From positions 1 through 64,000 of the forward strand of contig JAFVSN010000007.1 in assembly GCA_017503735.1 (NCBI GenBank): a stretch of DNA of 64,000 nt. Direction: 5' to 3'. Both the position numbers and the translations under genes were made by a program. Shown here piece after piece: positions 7,955 to 16,948 of the stretch; position 1 is the stretch's first letter; each line of letters opens with the position of its first letter. The notes beneath the pieces were generated by a model. The model did no database searches, was not told the origin of the DNA, and saw only the letters and a program-made list of their open reading frames with translations. The DNA comes from Lachnospiraceae bacterium (GTDB lineage: Bacteria > Bacillota > Clostridia > Lachnospirales > Lachnospiraceae).

Positions 7955-8980
7955 ATGAATGCAAATTTAGAACAAATCAAGCAGGAAATCATGACGGGCA
8001 GTGAGGCATTGACCTCCTCCAAGGAAGTGTATGAGTTCAAGAAATCTTACTTGGACGGTAAGACCGGTAAAATCGGTCTCTTAATGAAGGAGATGAAGAA
8101 CATCGCGCCGGAGGAGAGGGCAGCCTACGGTAAGGGTGTCAATGAGTTAAAGGAATGGGCACTTACCTTCCTTGGCGAACTTGACTTAGAGATGAGAGCA
8201 AAGGAACTGGAAGCGAGATACGAGGCAGAGAAGTTAGACATCACCCTTCCGGCAGAGAAAGTAGAAGAGGGAAATCTTCACCCGATTACCTTAATCCGTA
8301 ATCAGCTCATTGATGTATTCGCAGGTATGGGCTTCGAGATTTTCGAGGGTACCGAGATCGAGACCGACTACTACAACTTCACTGCATTAAATACGCCGCA
8401 GGATCACCCGGCAAGAGATATGCAGGATACGTTCTACCTGTCTCCGGAGTTCTTACTCCGAACCCAGACCAGTGCGGGCCAAATTCATGTCATGGAGAAT
8501 AAGAAGCCGCCGATTAAGATTTTATCTCCGGGTAAAGTATTCCGTTCCGATGATGACGCGACCCATTCTCCGATGTTTACCCAGATGGAGGGTCTTGTGG
8601 TAGATAAGGGTATTACCCTTTGCGATTTACAGGGTATGTTGGATGTATTTGTTAAGAAGATTTACGGTGAGGGTACGAAGACCCGTCTTCGTCCGTCTTA
8701 CTTCCCGTTCACCGAGCCGTCCGTTGAGGTTGACTGTAGCTGCTTCGAGTGCGGCGGTAAGGGCTGTAAGCTTTGTAAGGGTACCGGTTGGATTGAAATC
8801 CTCGGTGCAGGTATCGTAAACAACAAGGTATTGGAAAACTGTGGTATTGACCCGAATGAATACAGCGGTCTTGCCTTCGGTATCGGTATTGAACGTACCG
8901 CAATGTTAAAGTACGGTATCAACAACATTAAGCTGTTGTTCGAGTCCGATTTACGAGTACTGAAGCAGTTGAATGACTAA
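7955..8980 (+). CDS. pheS: Phenylalanyl-tRNA synthetase alpha subunit
   Basis: A 341-residue class II synthetase subunit, of normal length. The ATG at 7955 follows AAAGGACG and gives the expected [12 protein letters not shown] coiled-coil N-terminus; an in-frame ATG 33 bases upstream lacks such a site. Motif 2 includes [16 protein letters not shown] Cys-rich loop [17 protein letters not shown] is typical for Firmicute PheS. Motif 3 is [17 protein letters not shown]. It forms the alpha2-beta2 enzyme with PheT, encoded 41 bases downstream. Both sit behind the Phe T-box. Confidence 0.97.
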   Translation: MNANLEQIKQEIMTGSEALTSSKEVYEFKKSYLDGKTGKIGLLMKEMKNIAPEERAAYGKGVNELKEWALTFLGELDLEMRAKELEARYEAEKLDITLPAEKVEEGNLHPITLIRNQLIDVFAGMGFEIFEGTEIETDYYNFTALNTPQDHPARDMQDTFYLSPEFLLRTQTSAGQIHVMENKKPPIKILSPGKVFRSDDDATHSPMFTQMEGLVVDKGITLCDLQGMLDVFVKKIYGEGTKTRLRPSYFPFTEPSVEVDCSCFECGGKGCKLCKGTGWIEILGAGIVNNKVLENCGIDPNEYSGLAFGIGIERTAMLKYGINNIKLLFESDLRVLKQLND

Positions 8981-9021
8981 TCCGGAAGTAGCTTAAATAG
9001 CAGAAAGGTAAGGGAAATAAG

Positions 9022-11442
9022 ATGATAGCACCATTAAGTTGGATTAAAGATTATGTTGACGTAGATGTTACCCCGCAGGAGTTACAGGAGAAGTTATTTT
9101 CCTGTGGTTTCGAGGTAGAAGAATTATATGAGGTCGGTAAGGATATCAGCAAGGTAGTTGTGGGTAAGGTGTTGACTTGTGAGGCGATTCCGGATACCCA
9201 TCTCCATGTTTGTCAGGTGGATTGCGGACCGCACGGTACCTTCCAGATTTGCTGCGGTGCCGATAATGTAGCGGCAGGGGGCAAGTTCCCGGTGGCACTG
9301 GTGGGTGCAACGGTTTATGCAACCGCAAAGGACCACAAGACCGTAGAGGGCGTGATGACCATCGGGAAAGGCAAGCTTCGGGGCTACGAGTCCTTCGGTA
9401 TGCTTTGCTCCGGTGTTGAGCTTGGTGTCAGCGAAAATATGTATCCGGGCGCAGGCTACAACGGGCTTCTGGTTCTTCCGGAAGATGCGGAACTCGGCGC
9501 AGATGTAAAGCCGATGCTTGGCCTTGACGATTGGATTTTTGATATTGCCATTACCGCAAACAGACCGGACTGCCAGAGTATTTTCGGTATTGCCAGAGAA
9601 GTTGCGGCTGTTCTTCAGAAGGAACTTAAGATGCCGGCTCTTGATTACACCGAGACAGACGCAGAACTTTCCGGGTTCTCCGTAAAGGTAGATTGTCCGG
9701 ATTTGTGCCCGCGTTACAGCGCACATTACGTAACCGATGTGAAGATTGCGGAGTCTCCGGCTTGGATGAAGCGCAGACTTGCTTTAGTTGGAATTGATGC
9801 GATTTCCAACGTGGTAGATATTACCAACTATATTTTAAAGGAGCTGGGACAGCCGATGCATGCTTTCGACCTGAGTACTTTAGAGGGCAATGCAATTAAT
9901 GTAAGACGCGCAAATAACGGTGAAAAGATTGTGACCTTAGATGAGCAGGAGCTTACCCTCACCGATGCCAATATGTTAATCTGTGACGGCGTAAAGCCGG
10001 TGGCTTTGGCAGGTGTGATGGGTGGTCTTAACTCCGAAATCCGCGAGACTACAAGCGCAGTTCTTTTCGAGTCCGCAAAGTTTGCAAGAGATAACATCAG
10101 AAGAACTTCCAGAGCGCTTGGTAAGCGTTCCGATTCCAGTGCACGTTACGAAAAGGGCGTAGACGAGTACGCAACCGTAATGGCAATGAAGAGAGCCCTT
10201 CACTTAATCGAGGAGCTTGGCTGCGGTAAGGTAGGACGCACTCATGTGGATGTAAATACCGGAAACAGCGTAGAGCCGAAGACCCTTACCGTCAGCATCG
10301 AGAAGGTAAACAAGGTGTTGGGTATTACGGTTCCGAACGATGATATTTTAAGAATTATGAACAACCTGACCTTTGCGCCGAAGATTGAGGGCGATACCTT
10401 AACCCTTCAGGTGCCGGCATTCCGTGAGGATATGGAGACTTATCAGGATGTAGCGGAAGAAGTGATTCGTCTGTACGGTTACGAGCACGTGGTACCGGCA
10501 TTCATGCCGTCCGCACAGGTAACCTTAGGCGGTCTTAACCAGACCCAGAAGAGCGAGCTTCGTTTAAAGAAGGCACTTTGCGCGACCGGCGCTTACGAGT
10601 GCATCCATTACTCCTTCTTCTCTCCGTCTGATTTGGATATGTTAAAGCTTCCGGAGGATGCGGTAGAGCGTAAGGCTATCCGTATTATGAACCCGATCAG
10701 CGAGGAGTTGTCTCTTATGAGAACCACTCTGGCGGCTTCCATGATTAATGCCATTGCGAACAATCAGAAGAAGGGCAATTTAGAGGGTAGACTGTACGAA
10801 ATCGGTAATGTATTCCTTCCGTATGAATTACCGCTTACACAGTACCCGGATGAGAAGCCGAGACTTTGTATCGGTGTATTCGGTGAGAAGGAAAACTTCT
10901 ACACCATGAAGGGCATGGCAGAAAAGGTGGCTGAAACCTTACAGCTTACCTTCACCTATGAGTCGATGCAGAACACCTTCTTACATCCGTACCAGACCGC
11001 AAAGATTTTGTGTGACGGTATTGAAATCGGTTACTTCGGTAAGCTGGCTTACGATGTGATGGAGGCATGTGATATGCGTACCCCGGCCTACATCTTAGAG
11101 ATGGATTTAAAGACCGTGTCCCAGTGGTATGGTAAGAAGGCAGTATTCACCCCGCTTTCCAAGTTCCCGGAGGAGAAGAGAGACCTTGCATTTGTTGTTG
11201 ACAGAGCAATCACATGCGGTGAAATCGAGAAGGTAATGAAGGAGTCTTGTAAGTACATCACCAGTATCAATCTCTTCGATATTTACGAGGGCGAGCAGAT
11301 TGCGGCAGACAAGAAGAGCATGGCATTCTCCGTGGTATTCACCCCGAAGGAAGAAGCATTCACCGCAGAGTCCGTGGACGGTTTCGTAAAGAAGATTTTG
11401 AAGCAACTCGGTAAGAGCTATGGTGTGGAGCTGAGAAGCTAA
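9022..11442 (+). CDS. pheT: Phenylalanyl-tRNA synthetase beta subunit
   Basis: An 806-residue PheT of normal length. Domains in order are an EMAP II-like tRNA-binding domain (about 40-155), the B3/B4 editing domain (about 210-390, containing ALAGVMGG), B5 (about 405-480), the class II core-like region, and the C-terminal ferredoxin-fold anticodon-binding domain (about 713-806) beginning near PLSKFPEEKRDLAFVVD. Editing of Tyr-tRNA-Phe resides in B3/B4. It is cotranscribed with pheS. A terminator follows the stop by 63 bases. Confidence 0.97.
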   Translation: MIAPLSWIKDYVDVDVTPQELQEKLFSCGFEVEELYEVGKDISKVVVGKVLTCEAIPDTHLHVCQVDCGPHGTFQICCGADNVAAGGKFPVALVGATVYATAKDHKTVEGVMTIGKGKLRGYESFGMLCSGVELGVSENMYPGAGYNGLLVLPEDAELGADVKPMLGLDDWIFDIAITANRPDCQSIFGIAREVAAVLQKELKMPALDYTETDAELSGFSVKVDCPDLCPRYSAHYVTDVKIAESPAWMKRRLALVGIDAISNVVDITNYILKELGQPMHAFDLSTLEGNAINVRRANNGEKIVTLDEQELTLTDANMLICDGVKPVALAGVMGGLNSEIRETTSAVLFESAKFARDNIRRTSRALGKRSDSSARYEKGVDEYATVMAMKRALHLIEELGCGKVGRTHVDVNTGNSVEPKTLTVSIEKVNKVLGITVPNDDILRIMNNLTFAPKIEGDTLTLQVPAFREDMETYQDVAEEVIRLYGYEHVVPAFMPSAQVTLGGLNQTQKSELRLKKALCATGAYECIHYSFFSPSDLDMLKLPEDAVERKAIRIMNPISEELSLMRTTLAASMINAIANNQKKGNLEGRLYEIGNVFLPYELPLTQYPDEKPRLCIGVFGEKENFYTMKGMAEKVAETLQLTFTYESMQNTFLHPYQTAKILCDGIEIGYFGKLAYDVMEACDMRTPAYILEMDLKTVSQWYGKKAVFTPLSKFPEEKRDLAFVVDRAITCGEIEKVMKESCKYITSINLFDIYEGEQIAADKKSMAFSVVFTPKEEAFTAESVDGFVKKILKQLGKSYGVELRS

Positions 11443-11505
11443 GGAATATCCGGTGCCGAGTTTGAAGGTAATAAGGCTATAGAACGAGATTTATAAGAAG
11501 TGTAA

Positions 11506-11538
11506 GCGGAGGCCGTTAAAGAACGGTCTCCGCTTTTA
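11506..11538 (+). terminator. Terminator of pheST
   Basis: GCGGAGGCCGTT (11506-11517), a short AAAG loop, AACGGTCTCCGC (11522-11533) and TTTT. It ends the pheST transcript only 5 bases before the octamer array. Confidence 0.85.
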
Positions 11539-11542
11539 ATTT

Positions 11543-11936
11543 TACCATGATGAATTATTTTCATTTTTATATCATGGTATAAAAATTTTTCTTGTCTCAT
11601 TTTTTACCATGATATATGTTCAGGATATAAGTTATCATGGTAAGAAAAAAGTGCTGTCGCCTTTTATTACCATGAGAAGAAGTGCGACTATGAAATTTCA
11701 TGGTATAAAAAAGAAGCCTTTTCGTACTTTAGGGGTAGAAATGATGTTCTATTGCCGGGAAGAGCCACGATTTTTACCATGATTCTTTGAGAAACATTTT
11801 TTTTCATGGTAATTGATCTCGAAAGTATTATTTTTGTACCGTGATATTTGTATTTATCTGCGTATCTCATGGTAATTTATCAGGTCGGTTAAATTTGTGT
11901 ACCATGAAATATATTGAAGTGCGCGTTTTCATGGTA
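11543..11936. repeat. Array of twelve alternately inverted octamers, TACCATGA / TCATGGTA
   Basis: Six inverted pairs are visible: 11543/11572, 11605/11635, 11668/11698, 11775/11804, 11837/11867 and 11900/11929 (start positions of TACCATGA and TCATGGTA). One copy (11837) reads TACCGTGA. The gap inside each pair is 21 or 22 bases (21, 22, 22, 21, 22, 21). The gap between neighbouring pairs is exactly 25 bases, except for one of 69 bases between pairs 3 and 4. Dyad centres repeat every 62.5-63 bases within each group of three. The sequences between octamers are all different and AT-rich. As DNA it could bind a protein cooperatively on one helix face; as RNA each pair could form an 8-11-bp stem with a 21-22-base loop. 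No ORF covers it. Confidence 0.9.
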
Positions 11937-12069
11937 AATACCAAACGGTTTATTATATACAAATTACAAATTGTGACGTTTTGCATTCAACCTTGTATTA
12001 TCTTTTTTTGAATTACGCGCAACCTACCCATACATTTTTCTGTTTATTAAGGTGAAAGGAGGAAACGGG
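11937..12069 (+). promoter_or_regulatory. Putative promoter region of the ECF sigma operon
   Basis: Two CAACCT hexamers (11988-11993 and 12020-12025) resemble the AAC-containing -35 boxes used by ECF sigma factors and could allow autoregulation. A weak sigma-A-like pair, TTGTGA (11971) and TGTATT (11994) with a 17-base spacer, overlaps. Neither is certain. Confidence 0.35.
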
Positions 12070-12612
12070 ATGGAAGACAAAGAAATCCTCACGCTCTTTT
12101 GGGAGAGGAATGAGAGGGCACTTTCGGAATTGGAACAAAAATACGGAACCCGGTTGAAACTACTGGCGAGCCGTATGGTTTCGGAAGAAGACGCCAAGGA
12201 ATGTGTCAATGATACTTATCTGGCGGTGTGGAACAGTGTACCGCCGAACCGGCCGGAGTACTTATTTGCCTATGTGGCGAAGATTTGTCGAAACCTTGTA
12301 TTAAATAAATTGGAACGAGACAAGGCGGCAAAACGGAATGCAACCGTGGTGGAGCTTTCTGCGGAACTGATAGAGTGTATTCCGGATAATGCCTTGGCCG
12401 GAGATGAGACAGGACTTCGGGAACTAATCGTTAGGTTCTTGGAAGACCAGCCGGAAGAGAAACGGAAATTGTTTCTCAGACGGTATTGGTACGGGGAATC
12501 CGTAAAAGAGCTGGCAAAGGCTTTCGGTTACCGAGAGAGCAAAGTGAAAAGCATGTTGTTCCGTCTGCGGAAGCAGTTGTGGAACGAGTTAAAAAAGGAG
12601 AATGCGATATGA
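12070..12612 (+). CDS. ECF-type RNA polymerase sigma factor
   Basis: A 180-residue sigma-70 family protein with only regions 2 and 4, as in extracytoplasmic-function sigma factors. Region 2 is about residues 10-80 and includes EEDAKECVNDTYLAVWNSVP, the 2.2-2.3 core-binding helix. Region 4 is about 118-172 and includes SVKELAKAFGYRESKVKSML, the -35-recognising HTH. The ATG at 12070 is chosen because GAAAGGAGGAAAC precedes it; an in-frame ATG at 12052 has no such site. Its stop overlaps the start of a membrane protein that is its likely anti-sigma factor. The signal it answers is not evident. Confidence 0.93.
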   Translation: MEDKEILTLFWERNERALSELEQKYGTRLKLLASRMVSEEDAKECVNDTYLAVWNSVPPNRPEYLFAYVAKICRNLVLNKLERDKAAKRNATVVELSAELIECIPDNALAGDETGLRELIVRFLEDQPEEKRKLFLRRYWYGESVKELAKAFGYRESKVKSMLFRLRKQLWNELKKENAI

Positions 12613-13544
12613 CAAAAAAGATAGTGAAAGAAACAGAGAGGTTGCAGGAAGATGCATTGGACGGAAGTAATTTATTAAACGCAATGAACGATATGCCGGA
12701 GGAATGGCTTGAGCATTGTTATGAGACGAGGCTTGCATCGGTAACAGAAAAGGCGGGGGAAAAGAGTGGAACGGATACAAAATCGGTGCGCTTCGGAAGT
12801 TTTAGCAAGACTGCAGTAAAATGGGCAGTGGCGGCAACGGTAGCACTTTTGTTGTGCGGTGGCGGAGTGGCTTATGCGGCAAAGCTTGGTGTATTACAGT
12901 TTACAAAGATCGACGACAAAGCAAATTCGGGCTTTTCTCTGATGACAGAGACCGAACGGATTTCAGCAGAGGAACTGACCGGAGAAATTCAGGAAGTGGA
13001 AGGATTTTTAAGGGATTATATGGCCGAAGAGGATTACAGCCAGACCTATCCGAGCTGGTTAAAGCAGTTTGAAACAGTGGAGGAAGCGAGAGCTTATATC
13101 GGCTATGCAGGTATGAAGGCAACGAAGGTGCCGGGAACGGTAGAAGAGGTGAATGTCCGTGTCATCGGAGATACGGAAGGTAACCTCGGTGAAGTATCGT
13201 TATTTGTACGGGCCGAAGAGGGAGATATTCAGATGAATGAGACCTCGGCGGTGTTTACCGAAGAAAGTCCGATTTCAATCCAAGGTACCGGAATCAGGCA
13301 TGGAAAGGACTTTTTTGAGGCGGTGGATTTAAAGCCGGATTACCGAAGTGAAGAGTACACCACCGCAAGTGGGAAGACTGCCGTGTTCGTAAATGAAGTA
13401 TATGAGAAGGGCGCAGGCGGAAATCGTTGGATGGTCGGTGCGATAGTGGACGGAGCATTGTATTATGAAATAAGTGTTTTGTATTATCCTCAGGATTATG
13501 AACGTGCAAAAGAAATTGTGCAGGAGTGGTGCGAACAGTTTTAA
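12609..13544 (+). CDS. Probable membrane anti-sigma factor (DUF4367-like extracellular part)
   Basis: It starts at an ATG overlapping the sigma factor stop (ATGA). The 311-residue product has a cytoplasmic segment of about 70 residues, one transmembrane helix (about 77-97, VKWAVAATVALLLCGGGVAYA) and an extracellular domain of about 210 residues. This topology and the translational coupling match anti-sigma/ECF pairs of Clostridia. The outer part contains ASGKTAVFVNEVY and ALYYEISVLY, similar in style to DUF4367 domains; I cannot assign it firmly. No zinc-binding HxxxCxxC anti-sigma motif is seen in the N-terminal segment. Confidence 0.75.
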   Translation: MTKKIVKETERLQEDALDGSNLLNAMNDMPEEWLEHCYETRLASVTEKAGEKSGTDTKSVRFGSFSKTAVKWAVAATVALLLCGGGVAYAAKLGVLQFTKIDDKANSGFSLMTETERISAEELTGEIQEVEGFLRDYMAEEDYSQTYPSWLKQFETVEEARAYIGYAGMKATKVPGTVEEVNVRVIGDTEGNLGEVSLFVRAEEGDIQMNETSAVFTEESPISIQGTGIRHGKDFFEAVDLKPDYRSEEYTTASGKTAVFVNEVYEKGAGGNRWMVGAIVDGALYYEISVLYYPQDYERAKEIVQEWCEQF

Positions 13545-13574
13545 AAATGCGTTTGAGTTAGGATAAAGGAAAGT

Positions 13575-13617
13575 AACGCCGGGAGAGACCGCAAAGGATG
13601 CTTCCCGGCGTTGTTTT
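13575..13617 (+). terminator. Terminator of the sigma/anti-sigma operon
   Basis: AACGCCGGGA (13575-13584) and TCCCGGCGTT (13603-13612) are fully complementary, with an 18-base loop, and are followed by GTTTT. Confidence 0.85.
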
Positions 13618-13657
13618 GCATTTAAATGAGTGCAACCGAAAAAATCTTCTCCATTGC

Positions 13658-13686
13658 TTGACTTTTTCCGAAAACCACTATATAAT
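13658..13686 (+). promoter_or_regulatory. Sigma-A promoter of yicC-remA-rpoZ-lepB
   Basis: TTGACT (13658-13663), 17-base spacer, TATAAT (13681-13686). The yicC start lies 60 bases downstream. Confidence 0.85.
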
Positions 13687-13746
13687 TAGTTGGATAATGC
13701 GTATTTATGCGCATACGGTGGGATACCCACGGAGAAAGGAGCCGCC

Positions 13747-14625
13747 ATGATTAAAAGTATGACCGGTTTCGGCAGATGCGAATTAGCGGAAGAAGGACGG
13801 AAAGTTACCGTTGAGATGAAGGCGGTAAATCACCGTTACAGTGAGTTTTCCGTGAAGTTGCCGAAGCGTCTGAATGTGTGCGATGTGATGGTGCGTAATG
13901 TTTTGAAGCAGTACATCAGTCGCGGTAAGGTGGATGTTTTTGTTTCTTACGAAGACGAAACCGAAGGAAAAGGCTGTGTAAAGTATAACGCAGAACTTGC
14001 AAAGGAATATTACGACATACTGATGCGTATGGCGGAGGAGTTCCCGATTGAAAACGACATTCGGATTTCGGGTCTTTCCCGTTATCCGGAAGTATTGACC
14101 ATTGAAAGTGAACAACAGGATGAAGAGGCTTTGTACAGCCTGTTAGAGCGTGCGGTAAAGGGAGCCTGCGAGCAGTTTGTGGAGACCCGTATTGCCGAGG
14201 GCGAACGTCTTCGTGAGGATTTGACCGCGAAGTGTAATAAGGTATCCGAGCTTGTGGCAGAGGTGGAGGAACGTTCTCCTCAGATTATGGCAGAGTACCG
14301 TAAGAAGCTGACGGACAAGGTGGCAGAAGTGCTGGGCGATACAAAGATTGATGAGCGTGTTCTGGCGACGGAAATTACCATTTATGCGGATAAGATTTGT
14401 ACGGATGAGGAGACGGTACGTCTTCGCAGTCATGTGGCAAATATGTTAGATACTTTTAAGCAGGGTGAGAATATCGGTCGTAAGTTAGACTTCGTGGCAC
14501 AGGAGATGAACCGTGAAGCCAATACGATTTTGTCTAAGGCAAATGACATTACGGTGTCCAATATTGCGATTGATTTAAAAACCGAGATTGAGAAAATTCG
14601 TGAGCAGATTCAGAACATTGAGTAA
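13747..14625 (+). CDS. yicC: YicC-family endoribonuclease
   Basis: A 292-residue YicC/YloC protein. It begins MIKSMTGFGRCEL, the family signature, and ends with the conserved AIDLKTEIEKIREQIQNIE. The N-terminal domain (about 1-155) and C-terminal DUF1732 domain (about 205-292, with EMNREANTILSKANDITVS) are both present. YicC proteins are RNases acting on small RNAs or mRNA. The ATG at 13747 follows AGAAAGGAGCCGCC. The gene heads a cluster that in Firmicutes is normally yicC-remA-gmk-rpoZ; here gmk is absent. Confidence 0.95.
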   Translation: MIKSMTGFGRCELAEEGRKVTVEMKAVNHRYSEFSVKLPKRLNVCDVMVRNVLKQYISRGKVDVFVSYEDETEGKGCVKYNAELAKEYYDILMRMAEEFPIENDIRISGLSRYPEVLTIESEQQDEEALYSLLERAVKGACEQFVETRIAEGERLREDLTAKCNKVSELVAEVEERSPQIMAEYRKKLTDKVAEVLGDTKIDERVLATEITIYADKICTDEETVRLRSHVANMLDTFKQGENIGRKLDFVAQEMNREANTILSKANDITVSNIAIDLKTEIEKIREQIQNIE

Positions 14626-14640
14626 ACGGAGCGTGAAGAC

Positions 14641-14889
14641 ATGGAACGTATGATTCCCATCGGGTTCGGCAATATGGTAAATGCCGCAAAGATTATCGGT
14701 GTCGTAAAGCCGGAAGCGTCCCCGGTGCGTCGTATGGTGCAGAATGCAAAGGATACGGAACGGTGTCTGGACGCAACCTGCGGACGAAAGTGCAAGTCCG
14801 TAATCGTGACGGAGAACGGTTTTATTGTGTTGTCGGCGTTATTGCCGGAAACCGTAGCCGGTCGTGTCAATGAACGTTTGGAGCAGTAG
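14641..14889 (+). CDS. remA: RemA/DUF370 DNA-binding regulator
   Basis: An 82-residue protein of the RemA family. It shows IPIGFGNMVNAAKIIGVVKP, ASPVRRMVQNAKD, LDATCGRKCKSVIV and LSALLPETVAGRV, which line up along the length of Bacillus subtilis RemA, a regulator of biofilm matrix genes that forms ring-like oligomers on DNA. The start is 15 bases after yicC. Targets in this organism cannot be read from the window. Position between yicC and rpoZ is the usual one. Confidence 0.93.
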   Translation: MERMIPIGFGNMVNAAKIIGVVKPEASPVRRMVQNAKDTERCLDATCGRKCKSVIVTENGFIVLSALLPETVAGRVNERLEQ

Positions 14890-14935
14890 ATAAGGCGAAA
14901 GCCGAAAAATAGAGTTTATGGAAGGAGAACAAATT

Positions 14936-15175
14936 ATGTTACATCCGTCTTATGCAGATTTAATGCAGGTTTTAAACAGCGAGGTTGAGCCGGGCGAGGC
15001 TCCGGTAGTAAACAGCCGCTATTCCGTAGTTTTGGCTACGGCAAAGAGAGCACGTCAGATTATTTCCGGTGCACAGCCGTATGCGGAAGCAAAGTGCAGT
15101 AAGCCGCTTTCCATTGCAGTGGAAGAAGTATATCAGGGCAAAGTAAAGATTGTCGGAGACGAAGAGGAAGAATAG
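14936..15175 (+). CDS. rpoZ: DNA-directed RNA polymerase omega subunit
   Basis: A 79-residue RpoZ. The conserved core NSRYSVVLATAKRARQI contacts the beta-prime subunit, and KPLSIAVEEVYQGKVKI follows, as in Firmicute omega subunits. The ATG at 14936 has GAAGGAGAAC upstream. It follows remA by only 46 bases, leaving no room for gmk. The downstream signal peptidase gene begins 7 bases after the stop. Confidence 0.93.
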   Translation: MLHPSYADLMQVLNSEVEPGEAPVVNSRYSVVLATAKRARQIISGAQPYAEAKCSKPLSIAVEEVYQGKVKIVGDEEEE

Positions 15176-15182
15176 AAGTACT

Positions 15183-15722
15183 ATGAAAAAGAAAAAGATT
15201 GCGGAAGCGATAATATTGGTTGTGGTTTCCGTAGTATTGCTTTTCGGAATTCCACGCTATGTAATGGAACGCGTCGTTGTGGACGGGCCGTCCATGGAGA
15301 TTACATTACAAGACGGTGATCAGATCCTTGTAGAGAAGATTTCACGCTATTTCGGAGCTTTGAATCGTTTTGATGTGGTGGTTTTTTATCCCGATGAAGA
15401 AACAAAAAAAGCGGATGGGCGGTATTATGTAAAACGTATCATCGGCTTGCCGGGAGAAACGGTTCGTATTACAGGAAATTCGATCTATATTGATGATGTT
15501 TTGCTGGAGGAATCTTTCGGCTCTACGGAAATGGGAAGTGCCGGGATTGCGGCGGATTCCGTTACTTTGGGAGAAGACGAGTACTTTGTACTGGGGGATA
15601 ACCGCGGAATCAGTAAGGACAGCCGTTCGGCAAGCCTTGGAGCAGTACCCCTTTCCCGTATGGAGGGAAGGTTGGTGTTACGGATTTTTCCGTTCCGGAA
15701 GTTCGGGACCGTGGATAAATAA
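15183..15722 (+). CDS. lepB: Type I signal peptidase
   Basis: A 179-residue S26 family signal peptidase with one N-terminal membrane helix (about 7-24). The catalytic serine is S37 in VVDGPSMEITL and the general-base lysine is K84 in YYVKRIIGLPGE. The GDNRGISKDSR box and a C-terminal arginine-rich end are also present. It cleaves signal peptides outside the membrane. It is the last gene of the yicC cluster. Such a short form is normal for Gram-positive SipS/LepB. Confidence 0.94.
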   Translation: MKKKKIAEAIILVVVSVVLLFGIPRYVMERVVVDGPSMEITLQDGDQILVEKISRYFGALNRFDVVVFYPDEETKKADGRYYVKRIIGLPGETVRITGNSIYIDDVLLEESFGSTEMGSAGIAADSVTLGEDEYFVLGDNRGISKDSRSASLGAVPLSRMEGRLVLRIFPFRKFGTVDK

Positions 15723-15740
15723 TTTTTTTCAAAATAGTAC

Positions 15741-15844
15741 TTGATATTTTTTGACAGATTAGGTACAATATGTAATGGTTCGTTAGGGTAGGTCATTTTA
15801 GTCCTTTGATAGGGATTGACAAAAAAATGACAAACCTTTTAATA
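15741..15844 (+). promoter_or_regulatory. Tandem promoters of gap
   Basis: P1 is TTGATA (15741-15746), 17 bases, TACAAT (15764-15769). P2 is TTGACA (15816-15821), 17 bases, TTAATA (15839-15844). Two promoters suit a highly expressed glycolytic gene. Confidence 0.65.
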
Positions 15845-15875
15845 ATGAAAAACATTTTACAGGAGGACATTTAAA

Positions 15876-16892
15876 ATGGCAGTAAAAGTAGCAATTAACG
15901 GCTTTGGTCGTATCGGACGTCTTGCATTCAGACAGATGTTCGGAGCAGAGGGTTACGAGATCGTTGCAATCAACGACTTAACCAGCCCGAAGATGTTGGC
16001 ACACTTGTTAAAGTACGATTCCGCACAGGGCAGATACGCTCTCGGCGATACCGTAGTAGCAGGTGAGGATTCCATCACCGTTGATGGCAAGACCATCAAG
16101 ATTTATGCAGAGAAGGACGCTGCAAACCTTCCGTGGGGTGAGATCGGTGTAGACGTAGTTCTTGAGTGTACCGGTTTCTACTGCTCCAAGGAGAAGTCCA
16201 TGGCTCATATCAACGCAGGTGCAAAGAAGGTTGTTATTTCCGCTCCGGCTGGTAACGATCTCCCGACCGTTGTATTCAGCGTAAACGAGAAGACCTTAAA
16301 GGCTGAGGATAACATCATTTCCGCTGCTTCTTGTACCACCAACTGCTTAGCTCCGATGGCTAAGGCATTAAATGACTACGCTCCGATTCAGAGCGGTATC
16401 ATGAGCACCATTCACGCTTACACCGGCGACCAGATGATTCTTGACGGTCCGCACAGAAAGGGTGACTTAAGAAGAGCTCGTGCAGGCGCTGTGAACATCG
16501 TTCCGAACAGCACCGGTGCTGCAAAGGCAATCGGTCTTGTTATTCCGGAGTTAAACGGCAAGCTTATCGGCTCTGCTCAGAGAGTTCCGGTTCCGACCGG
16601 TTCCACCACCATCCTTGTTGCGGTTGTTAAGGGCAAGGACGTTACCAAGGAAGGCATCAACGCAGCAATGAAGGCAGCTTCTTCCGCATCCTTCGGTTAC
16701 ACCGAGGAAGAGCTTGTTTCTTCTGATATCGTTGGTATCACCTACGGTTCCCTCTTCGATGCTACCCAGACCATGGTTAGCAAGGTAGGCGAGGACACCT
16801 ATCAGGTACAGGTTGTTTCCTGGTACGATAACGAGAACTCCTACACCAGCCAGATGGTAAGAACCATTAAGTACTTCGCTGAGTTAGCATAA
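15876..16892 (+). CDS. gap: Glyceraldehyde-3-phosphate dehydrogenase, type I
   Basis: A 338-residue NAD-dependent GAPDH of normal length. The Rossmann start is [18 protein letters not shown]. The catalytic Cys is C153 in [10 protein letters not shown], and [15 protein letters not shown] and [14 protein letters not shown] are the family motifs. It makes 1,3-bisphosphoglycerate in glycolysis. Codon choice is strongly biased, as expected of an abundant protein. It has its own promoters and terminator, so pgk and tpiA probably use a further start downstream. Confidence 0.98.
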   Translation: MAVKVAINGFGRIGRLAFRQMFGAEGYEIVAINDLTSPKMLAHLLKYDSAQGRYALGDTVVAGEDSITVDGKTIKIYAEKDAANLPWGEIGVDVVLECTGFYCSKEKSMAHINAGAKKVVISAPAGNDLPTVVFSVNEKTLKAEDNIISAASCTTNCLAPMAKALNDYAPIQSGIMSTIHAYTGDQMILDGPHRKGDLRRARAGAVNIVPNSTGAAKAIGLVIPELNGKLIGSAQRVPVPTGSTTILVAVVKGKDVTKEGINAAMKAASSASFGYTEEELVSSDIVGITYGSLFDATQTMVSKVGEDTYQVQVVSWYDNENSYTSQMVRTIKYFAELA

Positions 16893-16916
16893 GAGTTAAA
16901 TAACTTTGATCCAAGA

Positions 16917-16948
16917 GGGTCCGGTCTACTATGGACCGGACCCTTTTA
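16917..16948 (+). terminator. Terminator of gap
   Basis: GGGTCCGGTC (16917-16926) and GACCGGACCC (16934-16943) are perfectly complementary around a 7-base loop and are followed by TTTT. Confidence 0.88.

Noticed and set aside
11543-11936. The octamer array as a CRISPR array
   Set aside because: Repeats are only 8 bases, alternate in orientation and are spaced 21-25 bases apart; no cas gene is present. CRISPR repeats are about 23-50 bases and in one orientation.
12486-12608. N-terminal extension of the anti-sigma protein
   Set aside because: The extension lies inside the sigma factor gene in another frame; the coupled ATG at 12609 is the sound start.
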